Notes under the pieces: generated by a model
What the model saw: the letters and a program-made list of their open reading frames with translations, nothing else
Databases searched by the model: none
What the model was told of the DNA's origin: nothing
Shown here: in pieces, positions 16,610-24,409 of the stretch
Numbering within the stretch: position 1 is the stretch's first letter
Layout: every line of letters starts with the position of its first letter
Position numbers and translations under genes: made by a program
From: a virus
IMG/VR virus record: IMGVR_UViG_3300037041_000117
Coordinates: 1 to 35,218 of that record
DNA length: 35,218 bases
Strand: one strand, 5' to 3'

Positions 16610-18574
16610 ATGCCGTTACAAGCTACTAGCGGGGCTGCATCCTACGATGCGTTCGGAGGAGGGGTTGTTGCTGAACCGAACTATATAGAGTCGTGCTTTT
16701 CAACATATCTCTACACAGGCACAGGTGCATCACAAACAATCACTAATAGCATTGACTTGTCTACTAAGGGTGGATTGGTTTGGCTAAAGAACAGAACAGG
16801 AACTTACGACCATTGGTTATGGGATACCGCTAGAGGTGCTGGTTACACTTTGCGTTCAAATTTGACAAACGCACAAGCAAACATTGGAACAACTGAGGGC
16901 GTTTCTTTTACGACTTCTGGTTTTTCAATGGGTAACAACATTAACTGGAATGGGTCATCATTAACTGCAACCTCATGGACATTCCGCAAGCAACCAAAGT
17001 TCTTTGATATTCAAACTTGGACAGGCACAGGTGCTAATAGGACAATTTCCCATGCACTAGGAAGTGTGCCAGCTTGCATTATTGTGAAGCGTACAGACAC
17101 AACTGGTGATTGGCAGGTTTATCACAGGTCATTAGCAAACACAGAATACCTTGTTTTAAACAGTACAGCCGCTAAAGCAACAGGCGCAACTAGATGGAAT
17201 AGCACAACCCCTACAAGCACAGTGTTTAGCATTGGAACTGACGCAACTGTTAATGCTTCTGGTGGAACTTATGTGGCATATATCTTTGCCCATGACGCAG
17301 GAGGCTTTGGCTTAACTGGTACAGACAATGTGATTTCGTGTGGGTCGTTTACGACTGATGGAAGTGGTTATGCAGATGTAAATTTAGGATACGAGCCTCA
17401 ATGGATATTGATGAAGGCGAGTTCTGCGTCAGGGGCAGGAGAAAACTGGATTACTGTTGACAATATGCGTGGTTTAGTAGGAACAGGAACAGACTATAAA
17501 GCCGCTCGTCTATACCCTAATTTAAATAATGCAGAAGCGTCAGTTAATACTTGTCAAATTAGTTCTACAGGATTTAAGGCGTTTCAAAGTACAAGTGTCA
17601 CCTACATCTACATAGCGATTCGTAGAGGCCCGATGAAAGTGCCTACGAGTGGGACGAGTGTGTTTAGTCCTGTTGCTAGAACTGGCACTGGTGCTGTAGC
17701 ATCTATTACTGCTGGCTTCCCAGTTGATTTGGAAATTAGTAAAACAAGACCAATAGCTAATCCATCAGCATGGTTTGACCGTTTAAGAGGTGCTAACTTA
17801 TGGCTTAGACCTTCTGGTACTGGTACAGAAGGTGAAACAACAGGTACTGGTACTCTTACTGGATGGGATAGTAATACAGGTGTAACAGTAGGTGCTGATG
17901 CATCAGATGGTCTTATCAATTTTGGTAGTAGAACATATGCTAACTGGATGTTCAGACGTGCTCCCGGTTTCTTTGATACTGTTTGCTATACAGGTACAGG
18001 AGCTAACGCCACACGCCCTCACAACTTAGGCGTAGTGCCTGAAATGATGATTGTGAAAAAACGCAGCACAACATCCAACTGGGCTGTTTACCATTCGGCA
18101 TTAGGTGCTGCTGGTTGGATTTTGCTAAACACCACTGCGGCATCATCTAGCGGTTCGGATTTTTGGCAAAGTACAACCCCAACATCTACTAATTTTTACA
18201 CTGGAACAAATGGTAATGTTGGAGACTCTGGTCAAACCTATGTTGCCTACCTATTTGCAACGCTTGCTGGCGTTTCTAAAGTAGGAAGCTATACAGGTAA
18301 CGGTTCAAGTCAAACAATTGCCTGTGGCTTTACAGCAGGTGCTAGATTTATTTTAATTAAGCGCACAGATTCAACAGGTGATTGGTATGTATGGGACACA
18401 GCACGAGGCATTATTGCTGGCAATGACCCTTACTTGCTCTTGAACAGCACAGCCGCTGAAGTGACAAGCACCGACTACATTGACACATACAGTGCAGGGT
18501 TTGAGATTAGTTCAACTGCACCAGCCGCTATCAACGCCTCTGGTGGCACATATATCTTCTTGGCTATAGCATAA
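16610..18574 (+). CDS. Receptor-binding adhesin with repeated DUF7483-like domains
   Basis: 654 residues, mostly Thr/Ser/Gly-rich strands. A unit of ~90 residues is repeated: one copy about 137-226 and another about 451-547, both with IIVKR or MIVKKRS, DWQVYHRSL or NWAVYHSAL, STTPTST and YVAYIFA or YVAYLFA; a degenerate copy about 548-654 has FILIKRTDSTGDWYVWDTAR and ends GGTYIFLAIA, and part of the motif occurs at 24-130 and 237-340. I recognise this as the DUF7483-type adhesin repeat of phages. Likely contacts the host surface. Confidence 0.8.
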   Translation: MPLQATSGAASYDAFGGGVVAEPNYIESCFSTYLYTGTGASQTITNSIDLSTKGGLVWLKNRTGTYDHWLWDTARGAGYTLRSNLTNAQANIGTTEGVSFTTSGFSMGNNINWNGSSLTATSWTFRKQPKFFDIQTWTGTGANRTISHALGSVPACIIVKRTDTTGDWQVYHRSLANTEYLVLNSTAAKATGATRWNSTTPTSTVFSIGTDATVNASGGTYVAYIFAHDAGGFGLTGTDNVISCGSFTTDGSGYADVNLGYEPQWILMKASSASGAGENWITVDNMRGLVGTGTDYKAARLYPNLNNAEASVNTCQISSTGFKAFQSTSVTYIYIAIRRGPMKVPTSGTSVFSPVARTGTGAVASITAGFPVDLEISKTRPIANPSAWFDRLRGANLWLRPSGTGTEGETTGTGTLTGWDSNTGVTVGADASDGLINFGSRTYANWMFRRAPGFFDTVCYTGTGANATRPHNLGVVPEMMIVKKRSTTSNWAVYHSALGAAGWILLNTTAASSSGSDFWQSTTPTSTNFYTGTNGNVGDSGQTYVAYLFATLAGVSKVGSYTGNGSSQTIACGFTAGARFILIKRTDSTGDWYVWDTARGIIAGNDPYLLLNSTAAEVTSTDYIDTYSAGFEISSTAPAAINASGGTYIFLAIA

Positions 18575-18582
18575 GGAACATC

Positions 18583-19080
18583 ATGCAAGTACGAATTAAA
18601 TCAACAGGTCAAGTCATGTACGAAGCAGAGTTTCGTGCATACACAAAAGCCAATGGTGGCCCATCATGGGAAACAACAACAACTGAAGTCTTAGAGGCTT
18701 TGGGTGCTGATGTAGTCTTTGAAGGCCCACAAGCTACTGGCGGTACTGTTTACCAATACTCTCAAGCTTCTGGTGTTGAGCAGATTGATGGCAAGTGGTA
18801 CACCAAGTATGTGCTTGGTCCTGTCTTTACTGATACAACTGTTGAGGGTGTAACAACTACAGCCCTTGAGCATGAAACTGCATACAAGGCGTATAAGGAT
18901 TCTGAACAGGCTAAAAATGTTCGTGCCACTCGCGATGCTAAGTTGGCTCAATCTGATTGGACACAAGTAGCTGACGCAAAAGTCAATAAGACAGCATGGG
19001 CAACTTATCGACAAGCCTTGCGCGATATTCCTTCACAAGCGGGATTCCCTTGGGATGTGACTTACCCAACTGCCCCATGA
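18583..19080 (+). CDS. Tail fibre assembly chaperone-like protein (Phage_tail_APC)
   Basis: 165 residues. The C-terminal ~45 residues (RDAKLAQSDWTQVADAKV, WATYRQALRDIPSQAGFPWD) match the conserved end of the phage tail assembly chaperone family that lies next to fibre genes. The N-terminal half is not recognised. Strong ribosome site AAGGA before ATG. Confidence 0.8.
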   Translation: MQVRIKSTGQVMYEAEFRAYTKANGGPSWETTTTEVLEALGADVVFEGPQATGGTVYQYSQASGVEQIDGKWYTKYVLGPVFTDTTVEGVTTTALEHETAYKAYKDSEQAKNVRATRDAKLAQSDWTQVADAKVNKTAWATYRQALRDIPSQAGFPWDVTYPTAP

Positions 19081-19088
19081 GGTAAGCC

Positions 19089-19298
19089 ATGCAAGAAGTA
19101 GAGATTGATCCTGTGAAGTATGGTGTTCTTTGGGAGCGCGTACAGAACATGGACAAGAAGATGGACAAGATGGAAGCTCAGATTGCAGAGCTTCTTGAAC
19201 TTGCCAACAAATCTAAGGGCGGCTTCTGGATGGGGATGACCATCGCATCAGGAGTTGGCGGTCTTGTAAGTTGGATTGTCGGACACATAAAGACATGA
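19089..19298 (+). CDS. Small coiled-coil membrane protein, holin candidate
   Basis: 69 residues: a coiled coil (VQNMDKKMDKMEAQIAELLE) followed by one hydrophobic C-terminal segment (FWMGMTIASGVGGLVSWIVG). The position at the start of the lysis cluster fits a holin or holin-associated protein, but the sequence alone does not prove it. Ribosome site GAGGT upstream. Confidence 0.6.
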   Translation: MQEVEIDPVKYGVLWERVQNMDKKMDKMEAQIAELLELANKSKGGFWMGMTIASGVGGLVSWIVGHIKT

Positions 19299-19387
19299 AA
19301 GATTGGGCTGTCGCTATTACTGCGGCAGTCCTTTTAGTCATCACGATTTTGTGGTGCATTGCAATTTTAATTTGGTACTGGTCGTGA
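19295..19387 (+). CDS. 30-residue single-span membrane peptide
   Basis: ATGA overlap with the gene before. The product is MKDWAVAITAAVLLV followed by ITILWCIAILIWYWS, almost entirely one membrane span. Too short to assign; a lysis accessory is possible. Confidence 0.5.
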   Translation: MKDWAVAITAAVLLVITILWCIAILIWYWS

Positions 19388-19509
19388 CATTTATCACGAT
19401 CTTTTTTTTTGCTTCTGTAGAATATCGGTGTGTTCGATGGGCATGGACAGGAGATGTCTATAACCGAAAAGTAGTGTGCCTTGAATGGCAAAAGGTTGAG
19501 AGAAAATGA
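19384..19509 (+). CDS. Small hypothetical protein (41 residues)
   Basis: GTG start overlapping the previous TGA; product TFITIFFFASVEYRCVRWAW then TGDVYNRKVVCLEWQKVERK. A short hydrophobic start and a conserved-looking RCVRWAWTGDVYNRKVVCLEW core that I recall from other phages without known function. A longer reading from ATG 19303 in the same frame is possible but overlaps the membrane peptide. Confidence 0.6.
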   Translation: MTFITIFFFASVEYRCVRWAWTGDVYNRKVVCLEWQKVERK

Positions 19510-20006
19510 TTCCCATTGACCCACTAAGTGCCTTAGCAGGGATACAAAACGCTATTTCGATGGTCAAGAAGGCAAGTAAGGTTGCCTCTGACTTAGGCTC
19601 TCTTGCCCCGATGATTGGCAAGATGTTTGATGCCAAGAGTACCGCTACTAAGGCATTGATTGATGCTAAGAAAAGCAAAGGCTCAAACATGGGGACTGCT
19701 CTCCAGATTGAGATGGCTCTTGAACAAGCTCGCGCATTTGAAGAAGAATTGAAAATGCTCTTTATGACCACAGGCAAGATTGATGTGTGGAATAAAATCA
19801 AAGCTCGTCAAGAACAGATGGATGTTGATGATGCAAGGGAGCTTCGTTCATTAGAGAGAGCAGAGAAGAAAGCAAAAGAAAAAGAAGCCGAGATGAATGA
19901 GTTGGCTATCATCATTGGTGGCTGTGCATTTGTTTTGTTCTTGGTTGCAATTGGCATTTATGAATTGATGGAGTTCTGCGACACAACTAGAAGGTGCGGT
20001 CGGTGA
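19506..20006 (+). CDS. Hypothetical membrane protein in lysis cluster
   Basis: 166 residues. Helical N-terminal part (SALAGIQNAISMVKKASKVA), a charged central coiled coil (RELRSLERAEKKAKEKEAEM) and one strong membrane segment about residues 132-153 (AIIIGGCAFVLFLVAIGIYE). Overlaps both neighbours by 4 nt. Function not recognised. Confidence 0.7.
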   Translation: MIPIDPLSALAGIQNAISMVKKASKVASDLGSLAPMIGKMFDAKSTATKALIDAKKSKGSNMGTALQIEMALEQARAFEEELKMLFMTTGKIDVWNKIKARQEQMDVDDARELRSLERAEKKAKEKEAEMNELAIIIGGCAFVLFLVAIGIYELMEFCDTTRRCGR

Positions 20007-20158
20007 ATGAATATCAAAAGACATTTGATATGTGCCTCAAGATATTTGTCTATGGATGCGTAGCATTATATTTTTTAGGCTTTCTCAAATTCTTGCCTGA
20101 TGATTTGTCTGATAGGATTGTTAATCTGTTGCTTGGAAAGGTTGGTCTTGGCAAATGA
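20003..20158 (+). CDS. Small membrane protein (51 residues)
   Basis: GTG start overlapping the previous stop. One hydrophobic span (CLKIFVYGCVALYFLGFLKF) and a short polar tail LPDDLSDRIVNLLLGKVGLGK split by a helix. It ends with an ATGA overlap with the next gene. Unknown function. Confidence 0.55.
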   Translation: MNEYQKTFDMCLKIFVYGCVALYFLGFLKFLPDDLSDRIVNLLLGKVGLGK

Positions 20159-20331
20159 AAATTTCACTCTATCAACAAAACGCTAAGATACTTTGGGAAG
20201 CACAGAGAGTTATCCATCAGCAGAACATGGAATATCTAGCGAGACTGAACCGCCAAGCTGAACAACAGCAAAAGGTTCAAGAGATCAAATCACATTGGGT
20301 AAAGGTTAATCAAGTGGATGTAATGGCATGA
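20155..20331 (+). CDS. Small Gln-rich hypothetical protein (58 residues)
   Basis: MKISLYQQNAKILWEAQRVI, then a Gln-rich helix (HQQNMEYLARLNRQAEQQQK). No membrane span. 4-nt overlaps on both sides show it belongs to the same translationally coupled string. Confidence 0.55.
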   Translation: MKISLYQQNAKILWEAQRVIHQQNMEYLARLNRQAEQQQKVQEIKSHWVKVNQVDVMA

Positions 20332-20534
20332 GATATATTTTGCTTCTGCTATTGCTTACTGGATGCAAAGATGTTTACCGCTATCCATGTCAGAACCCAG
20401 ATAACTTTATCTTGCCTGAATGTCAGAAGCCAAAGTGTTTGTTCACTCAGCAATGTCCTGAATACTTAGTCGCACCAATCTTGGAAAAGAAAGTAACAGA
20501 TGTCCAACAGCCAGAAGCCAAACCTAACAACTGA
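20328..20534 (+). CDS. Small phage lipoprotein
   Basis: 68 residues starting MRYILLLLLLTGC, a lipoprotein signal with lipobox LLTGC (Cys13), followed by KDVYRYPCQNPDNF and a Cys-rich middle. Outer-membrane anchoring is predicted. Related small lipoproteins occur in lysis regions of freshwater and marine phages, from memory; role unclear. Confidence 0.72.
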   Translation: MRYILLLLLLTGCKDVYRYPCQNPDNFILPECQKPKCLFTQQCPEYLVAPILEKKVTDVQQPEAKPNN

Positions 20535-21042
20535 AGAATTTGAAGTTCGAGTTTGGGGCTTTGTTGTCGTAGTCGTGACTTGCATCCTTTGCTTCATTGT
20601 CATTGCGCTTTTGTATTCTGTGACCTTTGTGACTCAGCCAATCAAGAGCATGGCTCCGATTGACCAAGCCTATACCAAGATGCTAAACGACATTGTTTTG
20701 CTGATCGTTGGCGGCATTGGTGGGGTAATGACAAAGAGGGCGGCAGGGGCGGCTTCTAGGGCGTTCAATCCTACGCCACCATCCCAACCTATGTGTCAGA
20801 CATTTCAAGGGCAGGGAGGAGGTTTTAACCAACCTTACAATTCTGGCTTCAGCCAAGCCTATAAGCCGCCTTCAGCTTATGGAGGCTTACCAAGTCAGCC
20901 ATTCGGTGCAATGCCAGTATTCACCAATCCGCAACTGGATGAAAACTGGACACCGCCACCGCCACCAGATACCCCGCCTGACCATTTGGAATCAGATGCA
21001 GAACGGGAAGTTATCGCCCTAGCAAGAACCGAGGCTGACTAA
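20500..21042 (+). CDS. Two-span membrane protein with Pro/Gln-rich tail, possible holin
   Basis: 180 residues. Membrane segments about 19-45 (VWGFVVVVVTCILCFIVIAL) and 64-78 (NDIVLLIVGGIGGVMT), then a disordered Pro/Gly/Gln-rich tail (TPPSQPMCQTFQGQGGGFNQ) and an acidic end. It directly precedes Rz, where holins are common, but a 100-residue disordered cytoplasmic tail is unusual. Starts 35 nt inside the lipoprotein gene. Confidence 0.65.
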   Translation: MSNSQKPNLTTEEFEVRVWGFVVVVVTCILCFIVIALLYSVTFVTQPIKSMAPIDQAYTKMLNDIVLLIVGGIGGVMTKRAAGAASRAFNPTPPSQPMCQTFQGQGGGFNQPYNSGFSQAYKPPSAYGGLPSQPFGAMPVFTNPQLDENWTPPPPPDTPPDHLESDAEREVIALARTEAD

Positions 21043-21542
21043 TGTTTCCAATTCCTTTGCCTTGGCTTATTGTCGGAGTGATTGTTTCTTTGTTCGGAAC
21101 TTATCAAGTTGGTCATCATTACGGATGGCTTGAGCGAGACAATGACATGAAGATTGCCATTGCAAAAAAGAATGAGGAAGCAAGGGCGACTGAGCAGAAG
21201 CTCGGTGAACAACTTAATACCAATGCAACAAAGTTACAGGAGGCAACCAATGTCATTACTCAAAAGCAGTCTGCCCTTGATCGCGCTATTCGTTCTGGCA
21301 GGGTGCGCCTCCCAACCGCAAGTTGTCAGCAAGCCGCCTCAAGTCCCGCCATTGCCACCGCAGATAGCAAAGAAACAGGAAGCCAACCTGACGGAAAGAC
21401 TGACCAAGCTTCTGATGCCGAGCGAGAAACCCTTATCGCCATCGCAGAAATAGTCGCGCAGGGTGATAGGAACACTTTGCAACTGAACTCTTGCATCGAT
21501 GCTTACAATGAAGTGAGGAATCTTTTAAATGGTAAGTCCTGA
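21042..21542 (+). CDS. i-spanin Rz
   Basis: 166 residues with an N-terminal membrane anchor (LPWLIVGVIVSLFGTYQVGH) and a periplasmic coiled coil (about 34-85). It is the inner-membrane half of the spanin complex that fuses the two membranes at lysis. An outer-membrane lipoprotein gene is nested in another frame, the diagnostic arrangement. Length is near the lambda Rz norm. Confidence 0.85.
   Translation: MFPIPLPWLIVGVIVSLFGTYQVGHHYGWLERDNDMKIAIAKKNEEARATEQKLGEQLNTNATKLQEATNVITQKQSALDRAIRSGRVRLPTASCQQAASSPAIATADSKETGSQPDGKTDQASDAERETLIAIAEIVAQGDRNTLQLNSCIDAYNEVRNLLNGKS
21250..21453 (+). CDS. o-spanin Rz1 (nested in Rz)
   Basis: 67 residues in the alternative frame inside Rz: MSLLKSSLPLIALFVLAGC is a lipoprotein signal with lipobox LAGC (Cys19), followed by a Pro-rich stretch (VVSKPPQVPPLPPQ). 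Its own ribosome site AGGAGG lies 6 nt upstream. An earlier in-frame ATG at 21154 would add 32 residues before the signal and is unlikely. Confidence 0.85.
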   Translation: MSLLKSSLPLIALFVLAGCASQPQVVSKPPQVPPLPPQIAKKQEANLTERLTKLLMPSEKPLSPSQK

Positions 21543-22143
21543 ACAATTACGCCAACTCAAGATTGAACCATCGTTGGCTGATCCATTCAATGAAACATTT
21601 GAACGCTTCAAAATTCTGACTCCAGTTCAGCAAGCCGCTTGGATTGGACAATGTGGTCATGAGTGCAATACCTTCAGAGTGCTTGAAGAAAATCTGAACT
21701 ATCGTGCGGCAACTTTGCTGAAGTTATTTCCATTGACAGCAAAACGCGCTTGGGGTTTCACGCCTGAGAGTGCGGCACAGTACGAGCGTCAGCCAGTTAA
21801 GATTGCTAATCGCATTTACGGATCGCGTATGGGCAACAGGGATGAGGCATCGGGCGATGGGTTCTTGTACCGAGGCTCTGGATATTTACAGTTAACTGGC
21901 GCGGCAAATTTTTTCCATGCAGGGAAAGCATTGGGCGAGGACTTCGTTCGCAATCCTGATTTAGTAAGGACACCCAAGTATGCGAGTCTTACCGCAGGAT
22001 GGTTCTGGCAGACTCACAACTTGAATCAGTATGCAGACAAAGAAGATTGGCTCATGCTGACAAAGCGAATCAATGGCGGCACGATCGGATTAGAAGATCG
22101 CAAGAAGCATATCGCACACGCCATTGAAGTTCTTACTTCTTAA
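21529..22143 (+). CDS. Endolysin, glycoside hydrolase 19 family
   Basis: 204 residues. Matches phage GH19 muramidase/chitinase-like lysins: WIGQCGHECNTFRVLEENLN with catalytic Glu45 in HEC, then ANRIYGSRMGNRDEASGDGF, YRGSGYLQLTGAANF and LTAGWFWQTHNLN. No signal peptide, so it needs a holin. ATG at 21529 overlaps Rz by 14 nt. Its 3' end overlaps the converging leftward gene by 11 nt, leaving no intergenic terminator. Confidence 0.93.
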   Translation: MVSPEQLRQLKIEPSLADPFNETFERFKILTPVQQAAWIGQCGHECNTFRVLEENLNYRAATLLKLFPLTAKRAWGFTPESAAQYERQPVKIANRIYGSRMGNRDEASGDGFLYRGSGYLQLTGAANFFHAGKALGEDFVRNPDLVRTPKYASLTAGWFWQTHNLNQYADKEDWLMLTKRINGGTIGLEDRKKHIAHAIEVLTS

Positions 22144-22450
22144 CAGCTCGCCATTCTCTTTCGCTACGATTGGCATTTGATTTGACTTTATTCCCTGTCA
22201 ATTCAATTAAGCCTAGATCGTGCATTTCATTAAGCCGCCTTGCCACTTGATTACCATCAAGATTGGTGCATTGCGCTATGCCATCTTTCCCTAGAGGTCC
22301 AAATGCAAGCAAGCAATCAACAATACGTTGGTAGTGTTGCGGTGCATACTCTCTGATTGAATCAGCCGCTTCAAAAGAAGTAGCAGGGTCACTAGCTCTG
22401 ACTCTTGGGAAAGCAGGAAATAATTTGTCAAACATTTTTCTGTAGTGCAT
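22133..22450 (-). CDS. Winged-helix DNA-binding protein
   Basis: About 105 residues. FPRVRASDPATSFEAADSIR, then YQRIVDCLLAFGPLGKDGIA, NQVARRLNEMHDLGLIELTG form a MarR/replication-type winged helix with a basic C-terminal wing (KVKSNANRSEREWRAVKK). I chose ATG at 22450 with GGAGA upstream over the TTG at 22462. It is the last gene of the leftward operon, separated from the others by a homing endonuclease. Likely a regulator; target unknown. Confidence 0.75.
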   Translation of the reverse strand: MHYRKMFDKLFPAFPRVRASDPATSFEAADSIREYAPQHYQRIVDCLLAFGPLGKDGIAQCTNLDGNQVARRLNEMHDLGLIELTGNKVKSNANRSEREWRAVKK

Positions 22451-22487
22451 GATCTTCTCCAAAGAGGTGAGGGTACTGGCGTTCGTC

Positions 22488-22507
22488 CGACATTGCTGTC
22501 GCGTTTT
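22488..22507 (+). terminator. Weak hairpin with T-run, possible end of the late operon
   Basis: CGACA and TGTCG around TTGC (22488-22501), then CG and TTTT on the + strand. It is downstream of the endolysin gene and inside the leader of the leftward gene. Five base pairs only. Confidence 0.3.
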
Positions 22508-22519
22508 CCCCTCGGTGTT

Positions 22520-22951
22520 TTAAACAGAATTATTTTTTAATCCCTTAATTCTTGGGCTATTTTCACCAATTCTTGATTTGCAATACTCAATAAATTTTGG
22601 CATATTGAGATTTTCTTTCTGAGTTCCCCATCGCAGATTTTCAGCTCTGTTATTTATGGCGTTCTCATCAATGTGAATAACCACTGCTTTTTCACTAGGA
22701 GCAGGACCATGAAAAGCCTCACATATAAGACGATGAATTTTCATATTCCCAAATTTTCTATTTGTAATACTCATAAATTCATGCCTTGCTGTTCTTGATG
22801 CTTTTGATCTAGTTCCATAAGTTGGCTTAGTTGTGTATTTACGAATACCGCCATAAGGTGTAATTGCTTCACCCTCTGGCAGTTTTATTCGTCCCAATGA
22901 GCTAGCTAACATTCCCGCCTTGCTCGGTACGGGTTTCCATTGTTCGTTCAT
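22520..22951 (-). CDS. HNH homing endonuclease (NUMOD4 + HNH_3)
   Basis: 143 residues. N-terminal NUMOD4-like EQWKPVPSKAGMLASSLGRI, then KIHRLICEAFHGPAP and an HNH_3 motif VVIHIDENAINNRAENLRWG (about 91-109). In most relatives the motif begins with His-His or Asn-His; here Ile93-adjacent His is single, so activity is probable but not certain. Composition is AT-rich (16 G/C in the 60 nt from 22561). It stands between the SSB-like gene and the winged-helix gene, consistent with insertion into the operon. Confidence 0.88.
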   Translation of the reverse strand: MNEQWKPVPSKAGMLASSLGRIKLPEGEAITPYGGIRKYTTKPTYGTRSKASRTARHEFMSITNRKFGNMKIHRLICEAFHGPAPSEKAVVIHIDENAINNRAENLRWGTQKENLNMPKFIEYCKSRIGENSPRIKGLKNNSV

Positions 22952-22974
22952 TTAGAAATGATAGCATATCAATG

Positions 22975-23214
22975 CTAAAAAGGTACATCGTCATCTTCAA
23001 GCTGTGGCAAGCCATCTTCACCTTTAGGGGTGTTCAGATATGCCCATCCATTCCAACCCCCTGCATCTGTTAGTGGGGTGCAATCAAGTTTGAGCATCGG
23101 ACCTTTCTTTGTGTCAATAACTGAACCAACCCTCAGATACCGATTTTTATTTGCACCATCTTTGTTAACATAAGTACCTGTAATAACAGATACTTCATAA
23201 ATTGTTTTTGCCAT
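22975..23214 (-). CDS. SSB-like mini-protein with acidic DDDVPF tail
   Basis: 79 residues, strand-rich (IYEVSVITGTYVNKDG, RYLRVGSVIDTKKGPMLKLD), with a Trp/Gly patch and the C-terminus LEDDDVPF. The acidic tail ending in Pro-Phe is the protein-docking signature of bacterial SSBs. It overlaps the YqaJ exonuclease gene by 20 nt in a recombination block, so a ssDNA-binding role with exonuclease and annealing protein is a reasonable inference. Shorter than a canonical OB-fold SSB. Confidence 0.72.
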   Translation of the reverse strand: MAKTIYEVSVITGTYVNKDGANKNRYLRVGSVIDTKKGPMLKLDCTPLTDAGGWNGWAYLNTPKGEDGLPQLEDDDVPF

Positions 23215-23824
23215 TGTTTTCTTTCAGTTGGTTAAGGGTAGTTAGCGTTACATCAACTTCTGCCAAAAATAGCAGAACTTCTGTCTCTAACTTATTTGCA
23301 TATTCGTCATCGTATGGATAACGCTGTACGAACATTTGCAACTCTTGCGGTAGCCTTGGGTCAAAGCTAATGAAATCGCACCACTTGCGACCAGTACAAA
23401 TCATTTGCCAAGTCATCTGAGCTTTGTGCTTGTTTGGAATCTTGCCATTCAGCAGGGTTTCAATATGCGTATTGGTCTGTGGGCATTTGATCTCTATCAA
23501 ACCATCTTGGCCAACCAAACCATCAGGCGAAGCCCCCGCCATCAAAGTCGGGTGCTGAACAAATCCAACCTCATCAACTAAGACGCTGTTCTTCATCTCG
23601 TAAGCCGCCCTAGCAAGTGGCTCGGTCTCTGTGCCGTGAGCCATTGCAGGAGTGCTAAATGAATCTGCGCCCTTGCCTGTCAAGCGTTCGCAAACAAGTT
23701 GTGCCAAGTAGTTGTCGCGGCTTGCGGCATATCCTGTTTTGGTACGAGCCACAATGTCTTGAACCTTACTGGCAGTCACCCGACCAAGACGCGCGGCAAA
23801 CCATTCTTCTGTGCCTTGTTCCAT
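23195..23824 (-). CDS. YqaJ-family recombination exonuclease
   Basis: 209 residues of the lambda exonuclease/YqaJ type: GTEEWFAARLGRVTASK at the start, GTETEPLAR (Glu66/Glu68), GASPDGL (Asp101) and GLIEIKCP (Glu111, Lys113), the PD-(D/E)XK core. It resects DNA ends to give ssDNA for the ERF protein encoded 3 nt upstream. Start ATG at 23824. Confidence 0.95.
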   Translation of the reverse strand: MEQGTEEWFAARLGRVTASKVQDIVARTKTGYAASRDNYLAQLVCERLTGKGADSFSTPAMAHGTETEPLARAAYEMKNSVLVDEVGFVQHPTLMAGASPDGLVGQDGLIEIKCPQTNTHIETLLNGKIPNKHKAQMTWQMICTGRKWCDFISFDPRLPQELQMFVQRYPYDDEYANKLETEVLLFLAEVDVTLTTLNQLKENNGKNNL

Positions 23825-23827
23825 GAT

Positions 23828-24409
23828 TTATCCTTGGCTTTCTGAAAGAGCTTTTTTACGAGCATCTTTTTTTGCAATGATTCTTTTCTGCAACTCTGTG
23901 TCGCCATTGGCAAACTGATAAGCCAATGTGAAAGATGCTTTCAGCGCGTCTGCATCCGAGGCGGCATCGATAGCGGCAAAGTGGTCAGCCATGACAGATT
24001 CATCAATCGTTGGCTTCTTGCTCCTTGAGGCGGCATTCCCATCATCGTCTTCTGGTGCGATTCCACAAGCCGCCATGAGCGAACCCCTGCGAGCATATGT
24101 AAGCGCGCTCATGTAGCCCTGTGGGTCTGTTTTAGCGGCAGGGAAATACAGGCGACCGCAGTTGAGGGACTCGCCTGATTCATGCAGGAACATTGTTTCC
24201 ACAATTACGCCATCAGGATGTTCGTGATTCAGTTGGATCAGCGAGATCCCATTTTCATTCAGCGCATCAAGAACAGCATCTACGCATGATGCCAAATCTG
24301 CATAGCGTGAAATTTTATTTCCCTTTGAAAAAAATTCGTTTGTTGAATTTTTGATAATTGGCGAATAAGCCTTTTGTGCTTTGACTAAAGCTGTTGCTAT
24401 TTGTTTCAT
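23828..24409 (-). CDS. erf: ERF-family single-strand annealing protein
   Basis: 193 residues. FFSKGNKISRYADLASCVDA, LNENGISLIQ, VETMFLHESGESLNCGRLYF and SALTYARRGSLMAACGIAPE are the ERF domain of P22-type recombinases. The C-terminal ~60 residues are a variable helical tail. It pairs with the adjacent exonuclease for recombination during replication or genome circularisation. ATGA overlap with the upstream gene. Confidence 0.94.
   Translation of the reverse strand: MKQIATALVKAQKAYSPIIKNSTNEFFSKGNKISRYADLASCVDAVLDALNENGISLIQLNHEHPDGVIVETMFLHESGESLNCGRLYFPAAKTDPQGYMSALTYARRGSLMAACGIAPEDDDGNAASRSKKPTIDESVMADHFAAIDAASDADALKASFTLAYQFANGDTELQKRIIAKKDARKKALSESQG

Noticed and set aside
20500-21042. 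Firm holin call
   Set aside because: Two membrane spans and position fit, but the 100-residue Pro/Gln-rich tail does not, and other small membrane proteins nearby are equal candidates.
21154-21249. N-terminal extension of Rz1
   Set aside because: It would place 32 polar residues before the lipoprotein signal; the start at 21250 has AGGAGG.
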